A DNA stretch of 64,000 nt from Marinomonas maritima (GCF_024435075.2 NZ_JAMZEG020000001.1:1116001-1180000), one strand, 5' to 3'. Shown: positions 52,446 to 61,200, numbered from the stretch's first letter. Numbers and translations are program-made. Notes: generated by a model not told the origin, from the letters alone.

Positions 52446-54350
52446 ATGAAGCCTTGGTCAATCAAAGATTCAATGGAACTTTATAATGTAGGTCATTGGA
52501 GTAGTGGCTTTTTTTCAATCAATGATAAGGGGCGAGTCATTGCGTTACCTGATAGGGAAAACAGCATTGATTTGACAGAACTTTCTGTTGCACTTAAAGA
52601 GCAGGGAATTCCTTATCCGTGTCTTGTTCGATTTCCTAATATTCTTCATTCTCGGATTGAAAAAATCACCAACTCTTTTCAGCAGGCAATAGAGCATTAC
52701 GATTACAAAGCAAAATATGCCATTGTGTACCCTATTAAGGTCAATCAGCAGCGTCGAGTTGTGGAAGAAATCGCCGCTTGCCAGCCTGATAATGCTTCAA
52801 CCGTTGGTCTTGAAGCTGGTAGCAAGCCTGAACTGATGGCTGTGTTGGCTATGCATAAAAATGCGGATGGCATCATAGTTTGTAATGGCTATAAAGATCG
52901 TGAGTTTATCCATCTGGCTTTGATGGCTGAAAAAATGGGCCATCAAGTGTTCATTGTTGTAGAGAAGATGCATGAGCTTGACTGGATTCTAGAAGAAGCC
53001 CAAAAAATTGGGGTTCAACCTCGTATTGGTATCCGAATTCGACTGGCGTCCACTTGCACGACGCATTGGGGTAATAGTGGTGGTGAAAAATCTAAATTTG
53101 GTTTAACAACGTCTCAATTGCTACGAGCTATTGATCGTTTGCGCGAATTAGGATTGTTGCATTGCCTTGAGTTAATTCATTTTCACCTTGGATCGCAAAT
53201 TACTCGTATCCGAGATATTCAAAACAGTTTGAAAGAATGTGCTCGCTACTACGCTGAGCTCCATCAAATGGGTGTTGAGGTTAAGTGGGTCGATGTTGGC
53301 GGTGGTTTGGGTGTCGATTACGAAGGTACTCGTTGCCAAAATGATTTTTCAGCAAACTACAGTATTGGCGAATATGCCAATAATGTTGTGTTTGCTTTTC
53401 ATAACGTATGTGAGCAATACGAGCTTCCTCACCCTCATTTGATATCCGAATCTGGCCGCGCAGTGACTGCTCATCATGCCATGATGATTGCAGATGTTTT
53501 CTCTCATGGTGCTGAGCATTTACCGATTGAAGAACCTGCTGAAGACAGTGGGCTTGAACTCCAGCGGCTATGGACGTCTTACCAAAGTCTGAAAGGCCAA
53601 GATGATGAAGAAAGTCGTTCTTTAGTAGAGATTTATCATGATCTGTTGGACGATTTTAACGATAGTTTAGCCTTGTATAATCATGGACAGCTTAACCTTT
53701 CTCAACGGGCGCAAGCTGAGAACCTTTTCTTATCAGCGTGCCGTAATTTATTGCCTCGATTAGATAATCGTAATAGAGGACACCGTGCTGTAATTGATGA
53801 ACTTAATGAACGCTTGGCTGAGAAGTTGTTTGTTAACCTGTCTGTGTTTCAATCAATGCCAGATGCATGGGGAATCGATCAATTGTTTCCTGTATTACCA
53901 TTGCAAGGGCTGGAGCAAGCGCCTTCGTTCAGAGGTAAAATTCAGGATGTTACCTGTGACTCCGATGGTTGTCTTTACAGCTATGTAGATGGTCAAGGCA
54001 TTGAGTCATCTTTGCCATTACCTCCACCACCAGCAAAGGGTGAAGACTATTTAATGGGCTTCTTTTTAGTTGGGGCTTATCAAGAAACCTTAGGTGATTT
54101 GCATAATTTATTTGGTGATACCTGTTCTGTCGATGTGTATTTAACCGAGGACGGTTTCAAAATTGATCACGTACTAAGAGGTGATAGTGTTCAGGATGTG
54201 CTTAAGTCCGTAAGTTATAATGAGCATGAATTGATGAAACGTTATCAGGATAAAGTGGCCGCCAGCCCGTTGAGTCAGAATGAGCAAGTAGCGCTTTTAG
54301 CGACCTATAAAAAAGTGCTTGAAGGCACAACCTACTTAACTCAGGTATAA
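52446..54350 (+). CDS. speA: Biosynthetic arginine decarboxylase
   Basis: The 634-residue PLP enzyme converts arginine to agmatine. The PLP lysine is in YAIVYPIKVNQQRRVVEEIA near residue 100. VGLEAGSKPELMAVLAM, GIRIRLASTCTTHWGNSGGE, ELIHFHLGSQITRIRDI and WVDVGGGLGVDYEGT are also family motifs. The length and C-terminal region fit the SpeA type. It is followed after about 50 bases by aguB, which acts two steps later in putrescine synthesis. Confidence 0.96.
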   Translation: MKPWSIKDSMELYNVGHWSSGFFSINDKGRVIALPDRENSIDLTELSVALKEQGIPYPCLVRFPNILHSRIEKITNSFQQAIEHYDYKAKYAIVYPIKVNQQRRVVEEIAACQPDNASTVGLEAGSKPELMAVLAMHKNADGIIVCNGYKDREFIHLALMAEKMGHQVFIVVEKMHELDWILEEAQKIGVQPRIGIRIRLASTCTTHWGNSGGEKSKFGLTTSQLLRAIDRLRELGLLHCLELIHFHLGSQITRIRDIQNSLKECARYYAELHQMGVEVKWVDVGGGLGVDYEGTRCQNDFSANYSIGEYANNVVFAFHNVCEQYELPHPHLISESGRAVTAHHAMMIADVFSHGAEHLPIEEPAEDSGLELQRLWTSYQSLKGQDDEESRSLVEIYHDLLDDFNDSLALYNHGQLNLSQRAQAENLFLSACRNLLPRLDNRNRGHRAVIDELNERLAEKLFVNLSVFQSMPDAWGIDQLFPVLPLQGLEQAPSFRGKIQDVTCDSDGCLYSYVDGQGIESSLPLPPPPAKGEDYLMGFFLVGAYQETLGDLHNLFGDTCSVDVYLTEDGFKIDHVLRGDSVQDVLKSVSYNEHELMKRYQDKVAASPLSQNEQVALLATYKKVLEGTTYLTQV

Positions 54351-54399
54351 ACTGCAGCGTTATGTTTGTAATGATGCATACTTTTTTGGAGGTAGAAAT

Positions 54400-55278
54400 A
54401 TGAATAACGTAAAAGTGGCCTGCGTTCAAATGGCGGTTAGTAATGATTTGCAAGCGAATTTAGACAATGCTGTTGCTCAGGTAAGAGAAGCCGCTGCACA
54501 TCATGCGAATATCATTCTGTTGCAAGAATTGTTTATGGGGCCCTATTTTTGTATTGACCAAAAACCAGCCTATTTTGATTGGGCTCAGCCTGTTAATGAT
54601 TGCTTGGCTATTCAAACCATGAGTAAGCTTGCTAAAGAGCTGGGTGTGGTTTTGCCTATTAGTTTTTTTGAGCGTGATGGGAACGTCTTTTACAACTCCT
54701 TGGTGATGATTGATGCCAATGGTGACGTGATGGATTTGTATCGTAAAACGCATATTCCTGATGGCCCTGGCTACCAAGAAAAATATTATTTCACCCCTGG
54801 AAATACTGGTATAAAAGTGTGGGATACCCAGTTTGGACGTATTGGTTGTGGGATTTGTTGGGACCAGTGGTTTCCAGAATTAGCTCGCGAATTGGCTTTA
54901 AAGGGCGCTGAATTAATTTTTTATCCTACAGCGATTGGTTCTGAGCCTCCATATCCTGAATGGGACTCGAAAGATCATTGGCAAAGAACCATGCAGGGGC
55001 ACGCTGCGGCCAATATGGTGCCAGTTATTGCTTCAAACCGTGTTGGTAGGGAGGAGGGGGATGATAGTTTCATTCAGTTCTATGGTTCGTCTTTCATGAC
55101 GGATGAAATGGGTGCTATGAAATGTGTTGCTGGACGAGATGAAAGTACTATTTTATATTCAGAATATGATTTAGAGGCCATACGTAAAGCGCGTCGGTCC
55201 TTTGGTTTGTTTCGTGACCGCCGACCAGATCAATATCAAGCAATCACTTCGGGTGCGGGTATTACTTGGGAAAAGTAG
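54400..55278 (+). CDS. aguB: N-carbamoylputrescine amidase
   Basis: This 292-residue nitrilase-family hydrolase has the catalytic triad in view: Glu in NIILLQELFMGPYFC, Lys in DLYRKTHIPDGPGYQEKYYF and Cys in GRIGCGICWDQWFPELAREL. It converts N-carbamoylputrescine to putrescine, CO2 and ammonia. The GGAGGT ribosome site precedes the ATG. aguA (agmatine deiminase), needed between SpeA and AguB, is not in the window. Confidence 0.92.
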   Translation: MNNVKVACVQMAVSNDLQANLDNAVAQVREAAAHHANIILLQELFMGPYFCIDQKPAYFDWAQPVNDCLAIQTMSKLAKELGVVLPISFFERDGNVFYNSLVMIDANGDVMDLYRKTHIPDGPGYQEKYYFTPGNTGIKVWDTQFGRIGCGICWDQWFPELARELALKGAELIFYPTAIGSEPPYPEWDSKDHWQRTMQGHAAANMVPVIASNRVGREEGDDSFIQFYGSSFMTDEMGAMKCVAGRDESTILYSEYDLEAIRKARRSFGLFRDRRPDQYQAITSGAGITWEK

Positions 55279-55280
55279 AC

Positions 55281-55313
55281 AAAAACAAAAAGGTGCCCGC
55301 ATGATGCGGGCAC
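55281..55313 (-). terminator. Strong minus-strand terminator after aguB
   Basis: GTGCCCGCAT / ATGCGGGCAC is a 10-bp perfect palindrome. Read on the minus strand it is followed by CTTTTTGTTTTTG. On the plus strand the stem is followed by CAAAGC, so it does not look like the aguB terminator. Confidence 0.7.
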
Positions 55314-55392
55314 AAAGCTATCCATATCCTTATTGATTTAGGGGAGGAATCTCAATAAGGAAGATCCATTTACACTTGGCTTTTCGAAGCCT
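55281..55392 (-). ncRNA. Candidate small RNA with a C-rich loop, antiparallel to the end of aguB
   Basis: On the minus strand a TATACT -10 (55399-55404 on plus) is followed by three stem-loops. The first is GGCTT-CGAA-AAGCC (about 55378-55391). The second is a 9-bp stem CCTTATTGA/TCAATAAGG whose loop holds CCTCCCC, complementary to Shine-Dalgarno sequences. The third is a strong terminator with T-run. Length would be about 112 bases. The -35 is weak. The terminator T-run exists only on the minus strand, which supports this strand. It may instead be a leftover terminator of antisense read-through from the cupin gene. Confidence 0.4.
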
Positions 55393-55608
55393 AAATAAAG
55401 TATATAAATCGTGTTGTGCATTTATCTGACGGCACTGTAAAGCATAATAGCTACTTTGTATTACAAGGCTCTATAAAATAGTGTCCTCGTCAGTATAGAT
55501 CTGTCCAAGAGGTTAATACTAACTATAGCCTGAGATATTAAAATAAGCGCGGATAAAATTCTATCTACACGTATTTATAAAAATCTAGCCATTTATTTTA
55601 GAGAGCCG

Positions 55609-56499
55609 ATGACCGTATTTAGTTCCCCCAATACACTGCCTTATTTTGCCGTCTTATTGTCTAGTAAGTTGCTACTGAACGACTTGACCTACCGATTAAT
55701 GGCAGAAAAAACACTCGAATTGGCCAAAAAACAGACTGGTTATCTTTGTGCTGAATATGGTGCGGGCGAAATGGATTTGCTGATGACCTATTGGGAAACC
55801 CGAGAAGCAGCAGAGGCTTGGTTAAACCACGATGTTCATCGAAGGACCTTATCCATTGGTGAAAGTTTTTGGTATGAAGAATACTCATTAAAATTGTTTA
55901 AAGTGATCGGGGATGTATCCTTTAGGCGCAAGCCTAACCAAGATTTGCATGCTTCACGTTTTCCTCGGATTGTTACGAAGATAGGTGTGTTGAAGATATT
56001 AGAGGAAGCTCAAGCCCCTCTTTTGTATGATTATATTAATCAAGAAAGGAGTTTCCTTACACCATGGGAACCTTTAAGAAGCGAAGGTTATTATTCCCTT
56101 GAAACCTGTCAGTTACGTGTTCGAGAAATGCGTCGAGATTTCTTGGAAGATAAAGGCATCGTGTTCTGTCTCTTGTCCCCTAATGAAGACAAGATGCTCG
56201 CCTATAGTAATTACTCCAATATCGTTCGAGGTGTCTTTCAGGCTTGTAATCTCGGCTATAGCGTACGAGAGAGTGAGCAGGGCAAAGGTGTGATGCAAGA
56301 AGTGTTAAGTGCGGGTTTAGAATATCTTCATAAAGAGCTTCATATTGATCGGATACAGGCAAGCTACATGCCGAGAAATGCTCGAAGCGCAGCCGTACTG
56401 CATAAATTGGGCTTTGATAAAGAAGGTGTAGCAAGGAATTATTTGAAAATCAACGGATGCTGGGAAGACCATATTTTGACCGCATTAGTATTGCGCTAA
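55609..56499 (+). CDS. Fusion protein: ABM-like (antibiotic biosynthesis monooxygenase fold) domain plus RimJ-type acetyltransferase
   Basis: The 296-residue protein has two parts. Residues about 12-105 match the stand-alone ABM fold: PYFAVLLSSKLLLNDLTYRL, LELAKKQTGYLCAEYG, LLMTYWETREAAEAWLNHD and WYEEYSLKLFKV. Residues about 120-296 are a GNAT domain close to RimJ: YSNYSNIVRGVFQACNLGYS, acetyl-CoA loop RESEQGKGVMQEVL, ASYMPRNARSAAVLHKLGFD and INGCWEDHILTALVL. RimJ proteins acetylate ribosomal protein S5 or other N-termini. The fusion is unusual; the role of the ABM part (binding or dimerisation) is inference. Both domain calls are good. Confidence 0.8.
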   Translation: MTVFSSPNTLPYFAVLLSSKLLLNDLTYRLMAEKTLELAKKQTGYLCAEYGAGEMDLLMTYWETREAAEAWLNHDVHRRTLSIGESFWYEEYSLKLFKVIGDVSFRRKPNQDLHASRFPRIVTKIGVLKILEEAQAPLLYDYINQERSFLTPWEPLRSEGYYSLETCQLRVREMRRDFLEDKGIVFCLLSPNEDKMLAYSNYSNIVRGVFQACNLGYSVRESEQGKGVMQEVLSAGLEYLHKELHIDRIQASYMPRNARSAAVLHKLGFDKEGVARNYLKINGCWEDHILTALVLR

Positions 56500-56524
56500 A
56501 AATACTAATAAAAGTAACGTTTCT

Positions 56525-57238
56525 TTATTTTGATTTTTTGAGTAATAAAACTCGCCCTTTAGTGTGTTGCTGTACTGTAACTGATAAGACAGTGATGCTT
56601 TCTGTGCTTGGATTTAAAATGGCCCTGGGGATTTTTTTTGGAATGATTTTCCCCAAGTCTGGGCAGGCATCAGAATGCTTTTGTTCATTGGTTATATAGA
56701 TAGTGCCATTTAATGGAAGAAAATATTGTGTAGCCATCTTCTGATAATAAAGTGTTTCAGAGTAGTGGGGTGGGTATAGCTCTAAAGCGATATGCTCCGA
56801 GACTCCTTTCCAGAGTGGCCAAGTCTTGATTTTGTTTCTTTCTAGTGTCGACTCAACGGAACCAGACGACACTTTTATTAATGCATCGTTTTTTGTTGTG
56901 TTGGTTGTTGACGGTAGGCGTATTAAACACAGTTCGACTGTCGGACTAAGTAGTGTGATGCTATTAATTGTTAGCGCTTTTAGCCAGATGCCTTGGTGTT
57001 TTTTTATTACTGACTCTTGTTCGTTGTTTGATGTGCTTTGTTGTAAATACAACTCACCTTTCATAATGAAAATAAAAGTGTCAACTTGATGGTGGTAAAA
57101 TCGAGTGGGTGTGGCATTTTGAAAAAGATGCTCATGAGCAACAAAAAGATCATTTTTTTGATGGATGATAGTGTGCTTACTGGGTTCCCCAAGACTGTAG
57201 GTCGTCGGGGCGAGAGTGTTGTGATCCGCTAAGTTCAT
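56525..57238 (-). CDS. Cupin-like protein of unknown function
   Basis: The frame gives about 237 residues from the ATG at 57238, which has AAAAGG nine bases upstream. A longer ATG start at 57298 has no ribosome site. The sequence looks like two cupin beta-barrels: NATPTRFYHHQVDTFIFIMK with GELYLQQ in the first half and QYFLPLNGTIYITNEQ in the second. The first half has the His pair HHQ; other metal ligands are unclear. It is convergent to the ABM-RimJ gene and divergent from parC. Function unknown. Confidence 0.6.
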   Translation of the reverse strand: MNLADHNTLAPTTYSLGEPSKHTIIHQKNDLFVAHEHLFQNATPTRFYHHQVDTFIFIMKGELYLQQSTSNNEQESVIKKHQGIWLKALTINSITLLSPTVELCLIRLPSTTNTTKNDALIKVSSGSVESTLERNKIKTWPLWKGVSEHIALELYPPHYSETLYYQKMATQYFLPLNGTIYITNEQKHSDACPDLGKIIPKKIPRAILNPSTESITVLSVTVQQHTKGRVLLLKKSK

Positions 57239-57423
57239 TATCCAGTGCCTTTTCAATAATCCAATGCTATTGAAACACGAGAATAGCGACCTTTCCATGA
57301 TAATCTTACGGAGAGTGTTGCAGTGTGTTGGGGTGTTTCTTTATAGTTGAACCCATAGGTAGTTTATGAAATCCGCATGTGCCAATAATTTACACATGCA
57401 AACGATGTAGAAGGAAAGTTTCC

Positions 57424-59721
57424 TTGAGTGAGTTGTCAAATTTCGAGTCGAATGAAACCCTTTCATTAAAAGACTATACAGAAAAAGCGTACTTGAATTA
57501 CTCCATGTACGTTATTCTTGATCGAGCGTTACCGCATATCGGTGACGGATTAAAACCTGTACAACGGCGCATAATCTATGCGATGAGTGAGCTGGGTCTA
57601 AAGGCCAGTGCGAAATACAAAAAGTCCGCTCGTACCGTTGGTGATGTGCTTGGTAAATTTCACCCTCATGGTGATAGCGCTTGCTATGAAGCGATGGTGT
57701 TGATGGCTCAACCTTTTTCATATCGCTACCCCTTGGTTGATGGGCAAGGTAACTGGGGGGCACCAGATGATCCAAAATCGTTTGCCGCTATGCGTTATAC
57801 CGAGTCTAGACTGTCAAAATATGCTGACTTATTATTAAGAGAAGTTAGTCAAGGTACTGTGGATTGGACTCCTAATTTTGATGGTACTTTGCAAGAACCA
57901 TCGGTGTTGCCATCGCGTTTACCCAACTTATTGCTGAATGGTACGACAGGTATCGCTGTCGGTATGGCAACGGATATTCCACCACATAACTTGCGTGAAA
58001 TTGGTAGCGCCTGTATTCACCTTCTTAATAATCCAACGGCGGAGTTAGACGATCTACTCAATTTTGTCCAGGGACCTGATTTTCCAACGGGTGGCGAAAT
58101 TATCACACCAAGAAGTGATATCGTTAGGCTTTACGAAACAGGCAAAGGGCAGATTAAAGCCAGAGCTCGTTTTACTATTGAAGAGGGTGAAATTGTTGTA
58201 AATGAACTGCCTCATCAAGTGTCTGGTAGCAAAATATTAGAGCAAATTGCGGCGCAAATGCAGGCGAAAAAATTGCCTATGGTCGTTGATTTACGTGATG
58301 AATCAGATCATGAAAACCCGACTCGGTTGGTCATTGTTCCTAAATCAAATCGTGTTGATATTGATTCTGTCATGACACACCTTTTTGCCTCAACAGATCT
58401 TGAAAAATCTTATCGCGTGAACATGAACGTGATTGGTTTGGATGGATTGCCTCAAGTTAAACCGCTCAAGAATTTCTTATCTGAATGGCTGCGTTTTCGT
58501 ATTGATGTAGTACGCCGCCGCTTACAATTTCGACTCGATAAAGTACTGAACCGTTTACATATATTAGAAGGCTTATTAATTGCTTTTCTAAATATTGATG
58601 AAGTCATCGATATAATTCGAACGGAAGAAAAACCAAAAATCGAGCTAATGGCTCGTTTTGGTTTGACTGATATACAGGCTGAGTCAATTCTTGAATTGAA
58701 ACTACGCCATCTTGCTAAACTTGAAGAAATACGCATCAAGGGCGAACAAGATGAATTGGAAAAAGAGCGTAAGCAACTAGAAGGTCTATTGTCTTCTGAT
58801 CGCAAGTTAAAAAAACTTATTACCGATGAAATTCAAGAAGCCATTGATGCCTTTGGCGATGACAGACGAACGCCAATTGTTGCTCGTAAAGAGTCTCAAG
58901 CGTTTACAGAAGAAGACTTGATGTCTAATGACCCTATTACTGTGGTTATTTCAAAACAAGGCTGGATTCGCGCTGCGAAAGGCCATGATATTGACGTTCA
59001 TGGCTTGAGCTATAAATCTGGAGATGAATTTTTAATCAGTACCAAAGGGCGATCAAATCAAACGCTTGCTCTACTTGCTTCTAATGGTCGAACTTATTCG
59101 ATTAAAGCGCACTCACTGCCTTCTGCTCGTGGACAAGGTGAACCTATTACTGGGCGCATCTCGTTAGAGAAAGAGGCCACTATTGTCTCAATGATTTTAG
59201 ACAACGAAGATGCTCATTATTTGATCGCCAGTGATGCCGGCTACGGATTTGTTGCTCAATTGAAAGATTTGTATGCAAAAAACAAAGCGGGTAAGGCGAC
59301 TTTGAGCTTGCCAAAAGGTGCGCAAGTCATGTCGCCAGTGTTTGTCCAGAGCCCTGAGAAAGGTCGAGTTGTAGCGATATCGAATGAAGGGCGTATGCTC
59401 GCATTTGATGTGGCTTCTTTGCCGCAAATGGCAAAAGGTAAGGGCAACAAAATGATCAGTATACCAACGTCACGTGCCGCTGATCGAGAAGAGCTAGTCG
59501 TTGCCATTGCGTGTGTTCAGCCTAATGATCTTTTGACCGCTTATGCTGGTAAGCGCTTTATGTCTTTCGCGGAAAAAGATTTAGAAGAATACCTTGGAGA
59601 GCGTGGACGTAGAGGCTTAAAACTTCCGCGAGGTTTTCAGCGAATAGATGGGCTTGAGGTGAAAGTAGGTGAGGGTAAATTGGCTAAAGTCGATGAAGCG
59701 CCCAAACAAGATTTATTTTAA
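57424..59721 (+). CDS. parC: DNA topoisomerase IV subunit A
   Basis: The 765-residue subunit decatenates chromosomes together with ParE. It has KDYTEKAYLNYSMYVILDRA, HPHGDSACYEAMVLMAQ (wild-type Ser/Glu at the quinolone positions), the catalytic Tyr in FAAMRYTESRLSKYADL near 125 and a C-terminal domain without the GyrA box. The TTG start at 57424 follows AGGAAAG and aligns with the usual ParC start; an earlier ATG would add 15 odd residues. parE is not adjacent in the window. Confidence 0.95.
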   Translation: MSELSNFESNETLSLKDYTEKAYLNYSMYVILDRALPHIGDGLKPVQRRIIYAMSELGLKASAKYKKSARTVGDVLGKFHPHGDSACYEAMVLMAQPFSYRYPLVDGQGNWGAPDDPKSFAAMRYTESRLSKYADLLLREVSQGTVDWTPNFDGTLQEPSVLPSRLPNLLLNGTTGIAVGMATDIPPHNLREIGSACIHLLNNPTAELDDLLNFVQGPDFPTGGEIITPRSDIVRLYETGKGQIKARARFTIEEGEIVVNELPHQVSGSKILEQIAAQMQAKKLPMVVDLRDESDHENPTRLVIVPKSNRVDIDSVMTHLFASTDLEKSYRVNMNVIGLDGLPQVKPLKNFLSEWLRFRIDVVRRRLQFRLDKVLNRLHILEGLLIAFLNIDEVIDIIRTEEKPKIELMARFGLTDIQAESILELKLRHLAKLEEIRIKGEQDELEKERKQLEGLLSSDRKLKKLITDEIQEAIDAFGDDRRTPIVARKESQAFTEEDLMSNDPITVVISKQGWIRAAKGHDIDVHGLSYKSGDEFLISTKGRSNQTLALLASNGRTYSIKAHSLPSARGQGEPITGRISLEKEATIVSMILDNEDAHYLIASDAGYGFVAQLKDLYAKNKAGKATLSLPKGAQVMSPVFVQSPEKGRVVAISNEGRMLAFDVASLPQMAKGKGNKMISIPTSRAADREELVVAIACVQPNDLLTAYAGKRFMSFAEKDLEEYLGERGRRGLKLPRGFQRIDGLEVKVGEGKLAKVDEAPKQDLF

Positions 59722-59797
59722 TAATGGATAAATTGGCATTGAGGTCATAAGCTTATTAGCTAGGTTACGATGCCCATTTATAGATAAGAGCTGAATA

Positions 59798-59822
59798 TAT
59801 AATTCACTATGTTAAGTGAATT
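59798..59822 (+). promoter_or_regulatory. bfr promoter -10 with overlapping inverted repeat
   Basis: A perfect TATAAT (59798-59803) overlaps an 8-bp inverted repeat AATTCACT (59801-59808) / AGTGAATT (59815-59822), about 25 bases before the first bfr gene. The repeat is operator-like but not a Fur box. The -35 is weak. Confidence 0.45.
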
Positions 59823-59847
59823 CACGATCAAGTAAGAGGAAACGACA

Positions 59848-60321
59848 ATGAAAGGTAGTCAAAAAGTAATAGACAGTTTAAATGCTTTATTAGCAAATGA
59901 GTTGGCTGCAATTGACCAGTATTTTATACATTCTCGTATGTATGATGATTGGGGTTTGAATAAATTGTATGAGCGTCTCAATCACGAAATGGAAGAAGAG
60001 ACTCAGCATTCAGACTGGCTTATCAAGCGAATTTTGTTTTTGGAAGGTGTTCCATGCATGACCAAGCGTCGCGATCTGCTGATCGGTTCTGATCTTCGAT
60101 CTATGATCTCAAATGATTTAACGCTTGAGCTAGAAGTGGTTAGCTGTGTTCGTGAGGCGATTGCTGTTTGTGAGTTAGAAGGCGATTATCAAACGCGTGA
60201 AACGCTTGAGAAACTGTTGTTTGATACAGAAGAAGATCATGTTTATTGGCTAGAGCAGCAGCTTGGTCTAATGGAAAAAATAGGCATGCAGAATTACTAC
60301 CAATCTCAGATGGGTAATTAG
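59848..60321 (+). CDS. bfr: Bacterioferritin subunit, ferroxidase type without the haem Met
   Basis: The 157-residue four-helix subunit opens MKGSQKVIDSLNALLANELA. The diiron ligands are present by residue count: Glu18, Glu51, His54, Glu94 and a later Glu/His pair (EEDHVYWLE). The haem-ligand methionine at position 52 of E. coli Bfr is Thr here (EEETQHSDWLIKRILFLEG). It should oxidise iron but not bind haem in the usual way. It is 11 bases from the second bfr gene and presumably coassembles with it. Confidence 0.92.
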   Translation: MKGSQKVIDSLNALLANELAAIDQYFIHSRMYDDWGLNKLYERLNHEMEEETQHSDWLIKRILFLEGVPCMTKRRDLLIGSDLRSMISNDLTLELEVVSCVREAIAVCELEGDYQTRETLEKLLFDTEEDHVYWLEQQLGLMEKIGMQNYYQSQMGN

Positions 60322-60332
60322 GAGGATATTTT

Positions 60333-60797
60333 ATGAAAGGTGATCGTGGTGTTATTACCAATCTGAACAAGGTGTTGGCTAATGAATTAGTTGGTATTAA
60401 CCAATATTTTCTACATGCTCGTATGTTTAAAGATTTTGGTTTCAGTGCTTTAGATAAAGCAGACTATAAAACATCTATCCAAAAAATGAAGAATGCCGAC
60501 CGATTGATTGAGCGTGTTTTATTTTTGGAAGGTTTGCCAAACCTTCAAGACCTTGGTCGTCTTCGCATTGGTGAAAATAGCGAAGAAATGATTGCGGCAA
60601 ATTTAGAGTTTGAACTGGATACATTGTCTGCACTGAAATTTGCGATTAATTTGTGTGAGCAGAAAAAAGATTTTATGAGCCGTGATACGCTAGAAAAAAT
60701 CTTAGAAGAGCAAGAGGAACAAATAGATTGGCTTGAAACTCAGCAGCATTTGATCGGTGCTTCTGGATTGGAAAACTACCTTCAATCTAAGATGTAA
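60333..60797 (+). CDS. bfr: Bacterioferritin subunit, haem type without the ferroxidase centre
   Basis: The 154-residue subunit opens MKGDRGVITNLNKVLANELV. Met52 is kept (IQKMKNADRLIERVLFLEG), but the ferroxidase ligands Glu51 and His54 are Lys and Asn, and the C-terminal Glu/His pair is EEQ. It should bind haem at the dimer interface and not oxidise iron. With the preceding gene it forms the complementary pair known from heteropolymeric bacterioferritins. It is convergent to bfd, with 18 bases between them. Confidence 0.93.
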   Translation: MKGDRGVITNLNKVLANELVGINQYFLHARMFKDFGFSALDKADYKTSIQKMKNADRLIERVLFLEGLPNLQDLGRLRIGENSEEMIAANLEFELDTLSALKFAINLCEQKKDFMSRDTLEKILEEQEEQIDWLETQQHLIGASGLENYLQSKM

Positions 60798-60815
60798 TCG
60801 TTTGGTTGTTGAGAG

Positions 60816-61010
60816 TTAAGCAACTTGATATTGCGTTTCTGCTATTTTGATAAGCTCATTATTAAGTAGTTTTTTTGCGCATTGGCAGCACTTGCCGCAT
60901 TGACTACCAATGTTGTGCTCTTTATACAGAGCGCGCATGGTAGTCGCCCCTTCCTGTATAGACGCTTTGATGTCTTTGTCTGATACCTGATTACAAATAC
61001 AAACATACAT
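60816..61010 (-). CDS. bfd: Bacterioferritin-associated ferredoxin
   Basis: The 64-residue [2Fe-2S] protein has the four cluster cysteines: CICNQVSD at the N-terminus and QCGKCCQCAKKLL at about 37-49. Bfd binds bacterioferritin and reduces its iron core so that iron can be released. It is encoded opposite the bfr pair. A Fur-type box over its promoter suggests it is made when iron is short, as in pseudomonads. Confidence 0.93.
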   Translation of the reverse strand: MYVCICNQVSDKDIKASIQEGATTMRALYKEHNIGSQCGKCCQCAKKLLNNELIKIAETQYQVA

Positions 61011-61047
61011 AAATGAAAATCACTCGCACTAATGTTTTGATCTAACG

Positions 61048-61080
61048 ATTGTATTTTTAATGCTAATGATTATCAATAGA
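61048..61080 (-). promoter_or_regulatory. bfd promoter with overlapping Fur-like box
   Basis: On the minus strand, TTGATA (61071-61076) and TACAAT (61048-61053) are separated by 17 bases. GCTAATGATTATCAATAGA (61062-61080 on plus) matches 15 of 19 Fur consensus positions and covers the -35 and spacer. Confidence 0.65.
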
Positions 61081-61141
61081 TAAAAATTTATCTGTTTCTA
61101 TCCTTTGATAGTTTTTTTATTTTTTTAGAAAAATTTAAGAA

Positions 61142-61167
61142 GAGGGTTAAAAAGAGATTTAACCCTC
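61142..61167 (-). terminator. Terminator of the DsbA-family gene
   Basis: GAGGGTTAAA (61142-61151) and TTTAACCCTC (61158-61167) form a 10-bp stem. Read on the minus strand it is followed by TTCTTAAATTTTTC, a T-rich tract. Confidence 0.65.
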
Positions 61168-61200
61168 GGTTAGAGCTTGAATTCAGGTACACGGTGGGCT

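Larger units (their letters stand above)
55279..55608. other. aguB to ABM-RimJ intergenic stretch
   Basis: These 330 bases hold no protein gene. The left third contains the small-RNA candidate and its terminator. In the right part (about 55400-55608) I saw only AT-rich sequence that would hold the promoter of the next gene; no convincing hexamer pair was found. Confidence 0.5.

Noticed and set aside
55293..55313. Hairpin as the normal aguB terminator
   Set aside because: On the plus strand the stem is followed by CAAAGC; the T-run is only on the other strand.
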